Source of the DNA: a virus
Virus record (IMG/VR): IMGVR_UViG_3300027749_000065
Span: 34,811-98,810 of that record
Reading direction: 5' to 3' (one strand)
Length of the DNA stretch: 64,000 nt
Part shown: in pieces, positions 23,601 through 31,227 of the stretch
Position numbering within the stretch: the stretch's first letter is position 1
Layout: each line of letters begins with the position of its first letter
Made by a program: the position numbers and the translations under genes
The notes under the pieces: model-generated
What the model was told of the DNA's origin: nothing
Database searches by the model: none
Seen by the model: the letters and a program-made list of their open reading frames with translations, nothing else

Positions 23601-26456
23601 GACCTTGGAGTACATCCGTATTATGATGCCATTTATCATAATATTGTTAACAATTATGCACATTATGACATTACGACTGGTAATACATCATTTAATTCAA
23701 ATGTAACAAGTAACATAATAAATGGTAGTTATAAAATAAATGACAGTAAAAGATATTGGACAAGTTTTGTTGATAATTCTAAATTTGATAGTGAAGATAA
23801 AAGATACACTTTTTTACCATCTAGCGGAGGTAATGACATAACTAGTAAAATTTTTTCAAAAGGATATTTTACACCAAAAACAGAAATAAATACTGAATCA
23901 TTTTATGATGCGGAACAAACAAATTTAAGATTAATTTGGTCAGATGAAATTTTGGATGTGACAAATGAATTTAGTGGAAAAACTTTTCCATCATATGGGC
24001 AATATAATAGAACATATAATAGTGGAAATACAAATGATAATTTATATAGTATTAATACAAATTTTAGAAAAGTTATTGATTTAATTGGTACGTTTAGTCC
24101 TTTAATACTTGATGACTTTGAAAGTATTTTTTTAGAATTCGCAACAGAAAAAATTAATTCTTTAGCGCCATTTATTAGATTTAATAAAGTAAATTATTAT
24201 AAATTCCAAGATTTATTAAAAGATATTGTTTCAGTTACAAAAAATGATGGAGATAGTAATTTAAGTATTGATGATTTGATAACACAATTAAAAACAAGAC
24301 AAGTTACCAATTTAAAAGAAATTACTAATAAAATACTTTCTACTGAAAATTTATTATCTTTCACAATTACAAATCCAAAAGAAATAAATCCATACATGTT
24401 TGAAGGTTTTATTTTAGGAACAACTGGTAATACCTTTACTTATTTACCGTTTAATATCAGTCAAGTAACACCAATAAATTTAGAGGCAATTAAATTATAT
24501 ATTGGTGAAGATATAGATAATTATTATGTTAATTTCTTTAGTGTTAATAATGTGGAATTAAATATAGAAAATATTAAAATATTTAGACCATTAATATTAT
24601 CATACGCTGGTTATGTTAATAATGGTAATGTAAATAATAGTATAAGTTTTAAAAATTATTTGGCGAATAATATATATGGTAAGAGTGCGGTAATACCAAA
24701 AAGTATGGGTTTCACTAATAGATTAAATTTTTTCTTAGATGTATTAATACCTCAATTTAAAAACTTATTAACTAGTACAACAAATAAAAGAATTGATATA
24801 ACTGGTGGTTATAATATTGATGGTTTAAAATTAGAACTTTATAATTATTTTAAATCATTAAACGATAAATGGATTGCGGGTAATTCTATTGGTCAAAGAA
24901 ATTTAATTGAAGAATTTTTATTTTTAGATAGGGCAAATAGAGATATTGGAGATAGGTTTTATTTAAATTTAGAAAGAATAAGTAATTTAATGGATGATAA
25001 AAATATTAACCAAACATTGTATAGTGCGATTTCAATTTTAATTCAAGATTCAGGATTAGATATGAGAGCGTTACCAGCATATGTTAATTTTTATGGTACA
25101 AATTTTTCAAATGTAAGTAAAATCACACCATCTAAAAATGTGGCTAAAAACTTATTTGGTACATTTTTAGAAGTTGATTATCAAGAATCTTCACCAAAAA
25201 TAATAATTCAATTAGTTTCAGGAGCATCAAAACATCCATCAGATATGGATAAAAAGGTTTATAAGTTTGCCGATGATAGTTTTAATATTTCGAATATTAA
25301 TAATAATCCATTAATTGTAACATTACCAGAAGTGTATTCACCAGGTGTGTTAGCAAAATCAAATAAAGTTGTTGCATTTGAAGTTAGTTTTGGTGATGAA
25401 AACCAAGGTATATTTAAAGGTCTAACACTTAACCAAGATAGTTTAAAGAATACTACCGAGGCATTTATGGTTATGGAAAATTTAGGTAGATCTGAATCAG
25501 GAGCAGGAACATATAATGTAGATGTTGGTTTATTTGAGTATTATAGACAAGCATCATATACTGTTACTGTTACATGTATGGGTAATGTAATGATACAACC
25601 AACAATGTATTTCTATTTAAAGAATATCCCTATGTTTAAGGGGTCTTATTGGGTTATGGATGTTAGTCATTCAATTAAAAATAATTCAATAACTACAACC
25701 TTTAAAGGGGTAAGAATGCCAGTCTCACCGTTTCCAGATCCTAAAGACTCATTTTTATCATCTTATAGAACATTATTCGATAAAATTAAAAATGTTGCAG
25801 TAAGTAAAGTTAAAGAAACAGACTTAAAAAATACAACAACAACTATTAATGTAACAACCAATCATGGTAATTTTAAAACAGATCCTGGCACATTGTTAAA
25901 ATCAGAAACAATCAATATGATTATGAATTTAGATGCTGGTGCGAACGCATTTGGTGTACATTATAATGGAGATGAAAATGTAGACACAACAGTTCAAAGG
26001 ATTAAATTTACAAATAATCCAGATGAAATATGGTTAAGAACAAGGGTAGTTAAAATGGGTGGAGCAAAATATGATGTAAAAGATAATAATGAAATGCAAT
26101 TAATCAGTTTATTGGACGCTAACCTCAGAGCGATAAATCCTAGAAAATTACCTTGGTCTGAGGTTAAAAATACTGGACAATATTTCTTTGCGTGTAAATT
26201 TGATTTACATTATACAACTCCAGATTATATTGCTGCAGCGACCACAACATTTTATAATCCAAATACAAAAGGTGATATATTTATATTACAACCTAATTAT
26301 CAATTAGATAAAAATAACGGTAAAATACAAGTTCAAGGGGCAATTGATATTATACCAAATAGTTTAAGTTATGGTATGGTCATGTCAGGTGAACTAATGA
26401 GAAAACTGAATTTACATGATAATGATGTAGTATATTTCAAAATGGAAAAAAAATAA
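20655..26456 (+). CDS. Very large baseplate/hub structural protein (1933 aa)
   Basis: The N-terminal ~220 residues form a patterned domain: NLVMYVNLEADLVPR near 46-60, FGIDSVNITINSAAIPRVSI near 134-153, FHVPWPIFYLTVKGFYGKAI. The middle is Asn/Tyr/Ser-rich and repetitive in composition. Near residues 1560-1690 comes a conserved hub-like domain: VVAFEVSFGDENQGIFKGL, then MYFYLKNIPMFKGSYWVMDV, and TTFKGVRMP. Similar strings occur in gp27-like or spike-hub regions of large phages. The C-terminal ~140 residues form another domain ending LHDNDVVYFKME. It is overlapped by the gp53-like gene, so probably belongs to the central baseplate. It is far larger than any T4 hub protein and may fuse several. 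Confidence 0.55.
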   Translation: MAINNLTNSEEILIKVDQNNLICIDPNSVVDSDGNVQPRGIQQENLVMYVNLEADLVPRTTLINNDNKNTMVSIAGGQLNFMRNQNGQDFDSTWTDTYTPYTNESYGSQNKMSENENGINPHLQQKWYDTSAQSFGIDSVNITINSAAIPRVSIMFIDVRGKTMFESPENSPYKTFFHVPWPIFYLTVKGFYGKAIRYRLHLVKFSSKYNESNGNFEISTDFVGSTFAYLSDIPLKGILNAPYMFSSESTTKPVFNPSTKTYDKKVSKTARGYSILKSVYAEYKQKGYLPEDFPVKTLREIAVVAQTLDKLFESEILSEVVNVEIFKVLKEMGDTILAFDNDVKTWARTTLSTQKELKNGDDYYYLLGTVSDKTSSAKIIGTTTTNTLESIITKYNKQLKETQTLANKIKLTSKNKIDLTKVNVKLIGEISNYYIQVGTNYLVAIDKLYNQIQEIHRTFEEQRVKFENIIEEKMNDIVKDPKKGIGFSPTVKNIFAVLLANAEVFIRLMKQTHASAFDVSEKRKNLISNFSTETIGENIYPWPEIKKQINNDQKVPVYPGNPDMISKLKSDDSTLWPEVNFVENFHGTATQKYDPLGEKEGGVNQINYIFDSNSSEYNSSKIGSISYLNKNIPYSEQIPTSILYEIYERAYNYTFFDSFNTNTLTELAKIEFENLSKSIKENDEITVLLHDKIINRNTLLTYLNTYSPLQRYPYYQDNLPTTDYLVNAISKPFKIEQYIPHSGISTDYQYPKLNENLLNYTVDDDRKYIYPFSSDLYLSYQNISKNNYQTNNISIDGNLQVDTLNGFICSPKKPKNWVKIGNNSGYTENLFSQKLLIGYSQVNILNTPYFHKQLYNDFNNGVNYGKYAGSAYLLLNSLPFYDLEDKLNFNINKSSINMATLFKEVGATHMIPYHLIVKWGSIYHRYKNYLLNGVDILDGFLTTGNTTTVVPGKTFFNYNQTGSTFTSYTISNIDIVYSGSTSDLGVHPYYDAIYHNIVNNYAHYDITTGNTSFNSNVTSNIINGSYKINDSKRYWTSFVDNSKFDSEDKRYTFLPSSGGNDITSKIFSKGYFTPKTEINTESFYDAEQTNLRLIWSDEILDVTNEFSGKTFPSYGQYNRTYNSGNTNDNLYSINTNFRKVIDLIGTFSPLILDDFESIFLEFATEKINSLAPFIRFNKVNYYKFQDLLKDIVSVTKNDGDSNLSIDDLITQLKTRQVTNLKEITNKILSTENLLSFTITNPKEINPYMFEGFILGTTGNTFTYLPFNISQVTPINLEAIKLYIGEDIDNYYVNFFSVNNVELNIENIKIFRPLILSYAGYVNNGNVNNSISFKNYLANNIYGKSAVIPKSMGFTNRLNFFLDVLIPQFKNLLTSTTNKRIDITGGYNIDGLKLELYNYFKSLNDKWIAGNSIGQRNLIEEFLFLDRANRDIGDRFYLNLERISNLMDDKNINQTLYSAISILIQDSGLDMRALPAYVNFYGTNFSNVSKITPSKNVAKNLFGTFLEVDYQESSPKIIIQLVSGASKHPSDMDKKVYKFADDSFNISNINNNPLIVTLPEVYSPGVLAKSNKVVAFEVSFGDENQGIFKGLTLNQDSLKNTTEAFMVMENLGRSESGAGTYNVDVGLFEYYRQASYTVTVTCMGNVMIQPTMYFYLKNIPMFKGSYWVMDVSHSIKNNSITTTFKGVRMPVSPFPDPKDSFLSSYRTLFDKIKNVAVSKVKETDLKNTTTTINVTTNHGNFKTDPGTLLKSETINMIMNLDAGANAFGVHYNGDENVDTTVQRIKFTNNPDEIWLRTRVVKMGGAKYDVKDNNEMQLISLLDANLRAINPRKLPWSEVKNTGQYFFACKFDLHYTTPDYIAAATTTFYNPNTKGDIFILQPNYQLDKNNGKIQVQGAIDIIPNSLSYGMVMSGELMRKLNLHDNDVVYFKMEKK

Positions 26457-26475
26457 TTTTATTCAATTTTTGAGA

Positions 26476-26484
26476 TATTTATAA
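26476..26484 (+). promoter_or_regulatory. Candidate late-type element TATTTATAA
   Basis: An exact TATTTATAATAAAA lies 9 bases before the ATG of a small gene. Confidence 0.4.
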
Positions 26485-26493
26485 TAAAACATT

Positions 26494-26697
26494 ATGGATA
26501 ATAATAAATTAAACAATTCATTAGATAAATTTTTAAACCCAAATGTGGTTAATAGTTTTTCTAATAATGGAAAAGAACAAGAAGTTTGTGATTTACAAAC
26601 TGGAGAATGTTATACAATAAAATCTAAAGACGGTATCGTTGAAAGAATAAATAAAAGATTCATTACCGAAGACGGTAGACAATTATTACAAGACTAA
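26494..26697 (+). CDS. Small hypothetical protein (67 aa)
   Basis: I do not recognise this protein. It is hydrophilic and Asn-rich at the start (MDNNKLNNSLDKFLNP), then carries two short beta strands around CDLQTGECYTIKSKDG (32-47) with two cysteines 7 apart, and ends in an acidic helix. Its own late-type element lies upstream, and it is 5 bases from the next gene, so the trio 26494-27708 is probably one late transcript. It could be a minor virion protein or an assembly factor. Confidence 0.6.
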   Translation: MDNNKLNNSLDKFLNPNVVNSFSNNGKEQEVCDLQTGECYTIKSKDGIVERINKRFITEDGRQLLQD

Positions 26698-26702
26698 TTA
26701 CT

Positions 26703-27353
26703 ATGTTAGAGAAACAATTACACGAAGAATTATTGCGTTACAGAGAAATCAATAATTACGGAAAAAGATTTATAAATGAACAAGCAGACCCAACTGAATT
26801 ACCACCAGCACCAGGTGGAGACGTACCTCCTACAGGAGATGTTCCACCACCAATAGGAGATACCACAGTACCACCAACAGGGGATGTAGGAGCACCACCG
26901 ACAGATACACCTCTACCTGAAGAAGATTCAACAGAAGAGATTGATATTACTGACTTAGTTAATATGACTAAAAATATTAAAAAAGATATTGATACAAGTA
27001 AACAAGATCATGGTTCGGTTATATCTAAAATGGATGATGTATTTACTAAACTAGATGACTTAGCAGCAAAATTATCTGAAATGGATGCGGTTATTCAAAA
27101 AATTGATCAATTAGGTGATGAGGTTAAACAAATGAAACCTGAAACTCCAATTGAAAAATTAGAAATGAGATCATTAGATTCATACCCATTCAGTCAAAAA
27201 CCAACTGATTTCTTTAATCAGAAACAATCTGAAATGAAAGCAAGTGGTAAAAATGAATACATATTAAGAAAAGACGATATTAGTAACTATTCTAAAAACA
27301 CAATAAAAGATACATTTAACCAAGAAAACGAAGACGATGAATATAGGTTCTAA
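26703..27353 (+). CDS. Proline-rich coiled-coil protein, probable virion component
   Basis: The 216 residues fall into three parts. An N-terminal amphipathic helix (LHEELLRYREINNYGKRF, 5-22) comes first. A proline/glycine-rich linker of about 45 residues follows, with repeated GDVPP, PPTGD and PPIGD units. Then comes a long heptad-like coiled coil (about 80-145, e.g. VFTKLDDLAAKLSEMDAVI). The tail is polar and ends in acidic residues. The Pro/Gly repeats are coded by similar but not identical triplets, as in an old internal duplication. The last 17 bases overlap the next gene. Neither enzyme motifs nor a signal peptide are visible; a flexible linker or scaffold is the simplest reading. Confidence 0.6.
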   Translation: MLEKQLHEELLRYREINNYGKRFINEQADPTELPPAPGGDVPPTGDVPPPIGDTTVPPTGDVGAPPTDTPLPEEDSTEEIDITDLVNMTKNIKKDIDTSKQDHGSVISKMDDVFTKLDDLAAKLSEMDAVIQKIDQLGDEVKQMKPETPIEKLEMRSLDSYPFSQKPTDFFNQKQSEMKASGKNEYILRKDDISNYSKNTIKDTFNQENEDDEYRF

Positions 27354-27708
27354 AGTGAAATTCTTCATGGAAATTCATGCACAATTTAAAATTAACCATT
27401 GGCAAACTAAAGGATTTGCAAGACACGAGGCATTTGGCAATATCTATATGGAACTTATTGAATTGATTGATAGGTTTGTTGAGGAGGCCATGGGTAAATA
27501 CGGTAGATTTACATTAGAAGGTGATGATCAGACACTTGAATTAAAAAATTTAAGTGAGATTGATGTTAAATCAATGATTAAGACTATCAGAGAAGCACTA
27601 ATACAATTTACCGATGAATTTGACGAGACGGATACTAACTTATTAAATATCCGTGACGAAATGTTAGGAGAAGTCAATAAGTTGAGTTATTTGTTAACAT
27701 TAGAGTAA
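27337..27708 (+). CDS. Dps/ferritin-like helical protein (DUF5856-like)
   Basis: The 123 residues are all-helical. The first helix reads EIHAQFKINHWQTKGFARHEAFGNIY (split here by its motif: HWQTKG at 21-26, H30, F33). This is the pattern of Dps-type four-helix proteins, in which a His-Trp pair and downstream H and E/D residues line the ferroxidase site between subunits (HW, then H, then a Tyr-x-x-L helix with IDRFVEEAMGK). Small phage proteins of this pattern are known as an uncharacterised family that I associate with DUF5856. Whether it binds iron is unknown. The gene starts inside the coiled-coil gene (17-base overlap) and ends the structural block; the gp32-like gene follows. Confidence 0.5.
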   Translation: MNIGSKVKFFMEIHAQFKINHWQTKGFARHEAFGNIYMELIELIDRFVEEAMGKYGRFTLEGDDQTLELKNLSEIDVKSMIKTIREALIQFTDEFDETDTNLLNIRDEMLGEVNKLSYLLTLE

Positions 27709-27765
27709 GAGAAACTTTATTTTTAGAAAACTATTATTACATTTTTTTTATTGATTTTATTTTAC

Positions 27766-27773
27766 TATATTTG
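27766..27773 (+). promoter_or_regulatory. Candidate early-type element TATATTTG
   Basis: An exact TAnnTTTG match lies 30 bases before the gp32-like start codon, preceded by T-rich DNA but no clear TTTG at the right spacing. Unlike the other early-type copies it leaves a normal leader. Confidence 0.4.
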
Positions 27774-27803
27774 ATTTATTAGAAACATTTTTAAACAATA
27801 ATT

Positions 27804-28649
27804 ATGAGTACATTTGACGCGGTACTGGCACAGTACGAAAAAAACAAGAACGGTTCTTACAATGGAGTCCCACAGATGTCTGAAGCAGACAGATTAAAAA
27901 AGTATTTCAACACGGTTTTACCGAAAGGACAAACCACTGGTGAAAAAAGAATCAGAATCCTACCTACTAAGGACGGTTCAACACCATTCGTTGAAGCTTA
28001 TTTTCACGAAATTTTTGTAGATGGAAAGAAAGTAAAACTTTACGACCCAAAACAAGATGGTAAACGTTCTCCTTTAAACGAAGTAAAGGAAGGTCTATTA
28101 ATGACCAAAAGACAAGAAGACAATTTATTGGCGAGACAATATACTTCTAAGAAGTTTTATATTGTTAAAGTTATCGACAGAGATAACGAAGCAGACGGTC
28201 CTAAGTTTTGGAGATTTAAACACGCTTCAAAAGGAGACGGAATCTTAGATAAGATTGTTCCAATTTGGAGAAACAGAGGAAATCTTACAGATGTTAATGA
28301 AGGTCGTGATTTAACACTTTCATTATCACTTTTAAAATCAAATACTGGTGGTGAGTACACCGCAGTATCATCTATCATTCCTGAAGATAAAGCACCATTA
28401 CATACTGATCAGTTAATTGCTGATAAATGGATAAATGATGAAATGACATGGGATAGTGCTTATGCAAAAAAATCTGAGGATTATTTAGATTTAGTTGCCA
28501 ATGGTGAAACACCAAAGTGGGATGCTGATTTGAAGAAATACGTTTCAATGAACGTATCTGAAGAAACAATTGGTACACCAAAAACACAAACACCAAAAAT
28601 TGTTGACCCACAAGAAGACGATGAACCCTCAGATGATCTTCCGTTCTAA
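27804..28649 (+). CDS. gp32: Single-stranded DNA-binding protein (gp32-like) with SSB-type acidic tip
   Basis: At 281 residues it is close to T4 gp32 (301). The N-terminus (MSTFDAVLAQYEKNK) resembles the cooperativity arm, and the core carries KRIRILPT (48-55), FVEAYFHEI, YYIVKVIDRDNE-like strand and KFWRFKHASK. Aromatic and basic residues are spaced as in a gp32-type OB fold, though the zinc cysteines of T4 gp32 are not evident. The C-terminus is strongly acidic and ends DDEPSDDLPF, strikingly like the DDDIPF tip that bacterial SSB uses to recruit repair proteins. It coats ssDNA during replication and recombination. It is the first gene of the replication block, with its own promoter-like element and a terminator after it. 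Confidence 0.85.
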   Translation: MSTFDAVLAQYEKNKNGSYNGVPQMSEADRLKKYFNTVLPKGQTTGEKRIRILPTKDGSTPFVEAYFHEIFVDGKKVKLYDPKQDGKRSPLNEVKEGLLMTKRQEDNLLARQYTSKKFYIVKVIDRDNEADGPKFWRFKHASKGDGILDKIVPIWRNRGNLTDVNEGRDLTLSLSLLKSNTGGEYTAVSSIIPEDKAPLHTDQLIADKWINDEMTWDSAYAKKSEDYLDLVANGETPKWDADLKKYVSMNVSEETIGTPKTQTPKIVDPQEDDEPSDDLPF

Positions 28650-28669
28650 TTAAAAAAATAATAAACTTT

Positions 28670-28720
28670 ATGGCATGGACTTATTTATTATATCAATAAT
28701 ATGGTCTGTGCCATTTTTTT
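28670..28720 (+). terminator. Rho-independent-type terminator between gp32-like and uvsX
   Basis: ATGGCATGGAC (28670-28680) pairs with GTCTGTGCCAT (28704-28714), with two G-T pairs, around a 23-base AT-rich loop, followed by seven T. It would separate abundant gp32-like expression from the recombinase gene 12 bases further on. The loop contains a TATTTATTA element. Confidence 0.65.
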
Positions 28721-28732
28721 CAAACAAAGAAA

Positions 28733-29719
28733 ATGGCTACAATTAAGAAAAAAGAAATTGGAGATTACAAAAGTAAGTATTCAAGTAAAACAAAATATAA
28801 AGAAGAGAATTTTTACTTTTGCGGTGATGCTTTTTTTAAAGCGTCAGGTGTACCAGGTCCTATAATGGGTGGAATTAATATGTTTTTAGGACATTCTAAT
28901 TCATCAAAAACAACTGCAATGATTTTATCTGCTGCAGATGCACAAAAGAAAGGTGACCTACCTGTTTTTATTATTACAGAGAAAAAATGGGATTGGAAAC
29001 ACGCAGTTGAATTGGGGTTACAAGCAACAAAAGATTCTGATGGAGTATGGGACGGTGATTTCATATATAACGATACATTTGATTATATTGAACAAGCAAC
29101 AGAATTTGTCAATGAATTATTAGATGCACAAGAAAAAGGTGAAATACCTCGTAATATATTATTTTTATGGGATTCAGTAGGTTCAATTCCATGTAAAATG
29201 ACATATGAAGGTAAGGGTGGTAAAATGCATAATGCGTCTGTACTATCAGATAAGATTGGTATGGGTATTAGTTCAAGGATTGGAAAATCTAAAAAAGAAG
29301 ATTACCCATATTATAATACAATGGTAATAGTTAACCAACCTTGGGTTGATTTGCCAGATAACCCATTTGGACAACCTGAAATCAAGGCAAAAGGTGGTGA
29401 GGCTATATGGTTAGCATCTACGTTGGTATTCTTGTTTGGTAATCAAAAGAAAGCAGGGATTAGTCACATTGATGCAACCAAAAATGGTAGAAAGGTTACA
29501 TTTGGTACAAGAACAAAAATATCGGTTGTTAAAAACCATATGAGTGGTCTTTCATATAAAGATGGTAAAATCATTGCAGTACCTCAAGGTTATATTGAGG
29601 ACACAAAAGAAGCATTGGAAGAGTACAAGAAAAAACATTCCGATTATTGGAATGGTATTTTAACTGGAACAGGAGAAGTAGAATTCACAGAAACACTTAG
29701 TGAATTTGAAGTGGAATAG
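28733..29719 (+). CDS. uvsX: UvsX-type RecA-like recombinase
   Basis: The 328 residues form a RecA fold. Walker A is GHSNSSKTT (53-61), with Ser in place of the last Gly of GxxxxGK(T/S), a departure of the kind seen in T4 UvsX (GPSKSFKS). Walker B is ILFLWDSVG (142-150). The L1/L2 region contains MVIVNQPW and a GGEAIWLASTLVF strand. The protein is shorter than T4 UvsX (391). It loads on ssDNA coated by the gp32-like protein and drives strand invasion for recombination-dependent replication. It lies next to the gp32-like gene and upstream of a 5'-nuclease and the replicative helicase. No UvsY-like mediator is recognisable in the window. Confidence 0.88.
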   Translation: MATIKKKEIGDYKSKYSSKTKYKEENFYFCGDAFFKASGVPGPIMGGINMFLGHSNSSKTTAMILSAADAQKKGDLPVFIITEKKWDWKHAVELGLQATKDSDGVWDGDFIYNDTFDYIEQATEFVNELLDAQEKGEIPRNILFLWDSVGSIPCKMTYEGKGGKMHNASVLSDKIGMGISSRIGKSKKEDYPYYNTMVIVNQPWVDLPDNPFGQPEIKAKGGEAIWLASTLVFLFGNQKKAGISHIDATKNGRKVTFGTRTKISVVKNHMSGLSYKDGKIIAVPQGYIEDTKEALEEYKKKHSDYWNGILTGTGEVEFTETLSEFEVE

Positions 29720-29746
29720 TATTTTTTTAACAATAAATAAACATGA

Positions 29747-30775
29747 ATGTCAGTATTACTGGTAGATGGTGATAATCTACTCACAATTGGTTTTTACGGT
29801 GTTAAAAACTATTTCTATAAAGGACAACATATTGGAGGAATTTTTCATTTTCTCAATACTCTTAGGAGATCATTTGAGACTTACAACTTAGATAAAATAG
29901 TAGTATTTTGGGATGGTGAAGAAGGGTCTAGAAGTAGAAAACTTATTTATCCTTATTATAAGGAAGATAGGAAAACTAAAACTAAGAGTGAGGAAGAGAT
30001 TAACTCATACAACTATCAAAGATCACGTATACAACAATACCTTGAAGAACTATATGTTAGACAAGGTGAGTACAAGTATTGTGAAACAGATGATAATATT
30101 GCATATTATGTTCAAAATTCACCTAATGAAAATAAAATAATATACTCATCTGATGGTGATTTAACACAATTAGTATCTCCAAATACAAAATTGTTTAACC
30201 CATCACATCAAAAATTATATAATAATAATGATATTATTATATATGAACATCAAGAAGTTTTAATTGAAAATATTAAAATAATTAAGATGATGTGTGGTGA
30301 TAAGTCAGATAGTATTTCAGGTATTAAGGGTCTTGGGATAAAAACATTTTTATCCCTATTCCCTGAACTGAAAACAACTCCCCTTAGTGTAGACTACATT
30401 AAAGAAAAAGGTAATCTCCTTTTTGAGCAAAATAACAAAAGTAAGACAATAACTAATTTATTGACAGGTGTTACAAAACATGGTGTCTTAGGTGACGAGT
30501 TTTTTGATGTCAACAACAGAATAGTGAGTCTTGATGTACCGTTCTTAACGGATGAATCAAAAGAAGAGATTATAAATTTAATTAATGAAAATCTAGATTC
30601 TGAAGGTAGGTCGTATAAGAATACCATGAAGATGATGGTTCAAGATGGAATTTTCAATGTATTACCAAAATCAGAGGATGCTTGGATTAAATTTTTAAAT
30701 CCATTTTTAAGATTAACAAGAAAAGAAAAAAACAAAAAATTAACAAGAACAATTAAAATTAACAATCATGAGTAA
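29747..30775 (+). CDS. rnh: 5'-3' exonuclease / RNase H (T4 Rnh/FEN-like)
   Basis: The 342 residues carry the metal-binding acid pattern of phage flap nucleases: LLVDGDN (4-10), FWDGEEGSRSRKL, CETDDNIAYY, IYSSDGDLTQLV, and the helix-hairpin-helix-type MMCGDKSDSISGIKGLG. This is the T4 RNase H/FEN-1 family, which removes RNA primers from lagging-strand fragments and trims flaps. Start choice: ATG at 29747 begins the conserved VLLVDGDN strand; the ATG 4 bases earlier is in another frame. The 3' end overlaps the next gene by 8 bases. In T4 the rnh gene also clusters with replication genes. The lysine-rich C-terminus may contact the SSB or DNA. Confidence 0.85.
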   Translation: MSVLLVDGDNLLTIGFYGVKNYFYKGQHIGGIFHFLNTLRRSFETYNLDKIVVFWDGEEGSRSRKLIYPYYKEDRKTKTKSEEEINSYNYQRSRIQQYLEELYVRQGEYKYCETDDNIAYYVQNSPNENKIIYSSDGDLTQLVSPNTKLFNPSHQKLYNNNDIIIYEHQEVLIENIKIIKMMCGDKSDSISGIKGLGIKTFLSLFPELKTTPLSVDYIKEKGNLLFEQNNKSKTITNLLTGVTKHGVLGDEFFDVNNRIVSLDVPFLTDESKEEIINLINENLDSEGRSYKNTMKMMVQDGIFNVLPKSEDAWIKFLNPFLRLTRKEKNKKLTRTIKINNHE

Positions 30776-31214
30776 CAATCAAGAGTTAACAAAGTTAGAG
30801 TTTCTATTAACATTGGAAGGAAACATTATATGTCAGAGGTATTTTAACGTTAAGGATTTTAATCCTAAAGCAACAAGGTCTATGGATTTACATGATTATG
30901 TAAAAAATATTTGTAGAAAAATATCTGAAGATTTAAGAATAAAAAGTTCCAATTATTTATGTGAAAATAAGGAATTTATCCTTGGTTTAGAAGATGTGGA
31001 AGATACGACCGCAGTGGAAAATGAACACTTTTTGTTGCAAATTAAACAAAATGATCATGTATTTATTCAAAGAATATTTCCCGCATATGTGTTTCATCCA
31101 AAGATAAGATATACAGTTGATATTCGTCCAATGTTAAAAACATTCTTGACGGATTTAACTACTATCATGTCAATGAAAGAATTGGAAACAACTTATTTGG
31201 GTTATAATTTATAA
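30768..31214 (+). CDS. Conserved-looking hypothetical protein in the replication block
   Basis: I do not recognise this 148-residue alpha/beta protein. Visible features are a first strand EFLLTLEGNIICQRYFNV (11-28), a helix RSMDLHDYVKNICRKISEDL, an acidic linker DVEDTTAVENEH, a strand FLLQIKQNDHVFIQRIF, and a helix VDIRPMLKTFLTDLTTIMS. There are no catalytic motifs, signal peptide or membrane segment. Its start lies within the 3' end of the 5'-nuclease gene, and the helicase gene begins 13 bases after its stop, so it is probably co-translated with replication proteins. A helicase loader (gp59-like) is conceivable from position, but nothing in the sequence shows it. Confidence 0.55.
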   Translation: MSNNQELTKLEFLLTLEGNIICQRYFNVKDFNPKATRSMDLHDYVKNICRKISEDLRIKSSNYLCENKEFILGLEDVEDTTAVENEHFLLQIKQNDHVFIQRIFPAYVFHPKIRYTVDIRPMLKTFLTDLTTIMSMKELETTYLGYNL

Positions 31215-31227
31215 TTAAAAAAACACT

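Noticed and set aside
30335-30356. 10-bp inverted repeat with a 2-base centre inside the 5'-nuclease gene
   Set aside because: This is within chance expectation for the composition. The 2-base centre is too small for an RNA loop without breaking pairs, and no T run follows.
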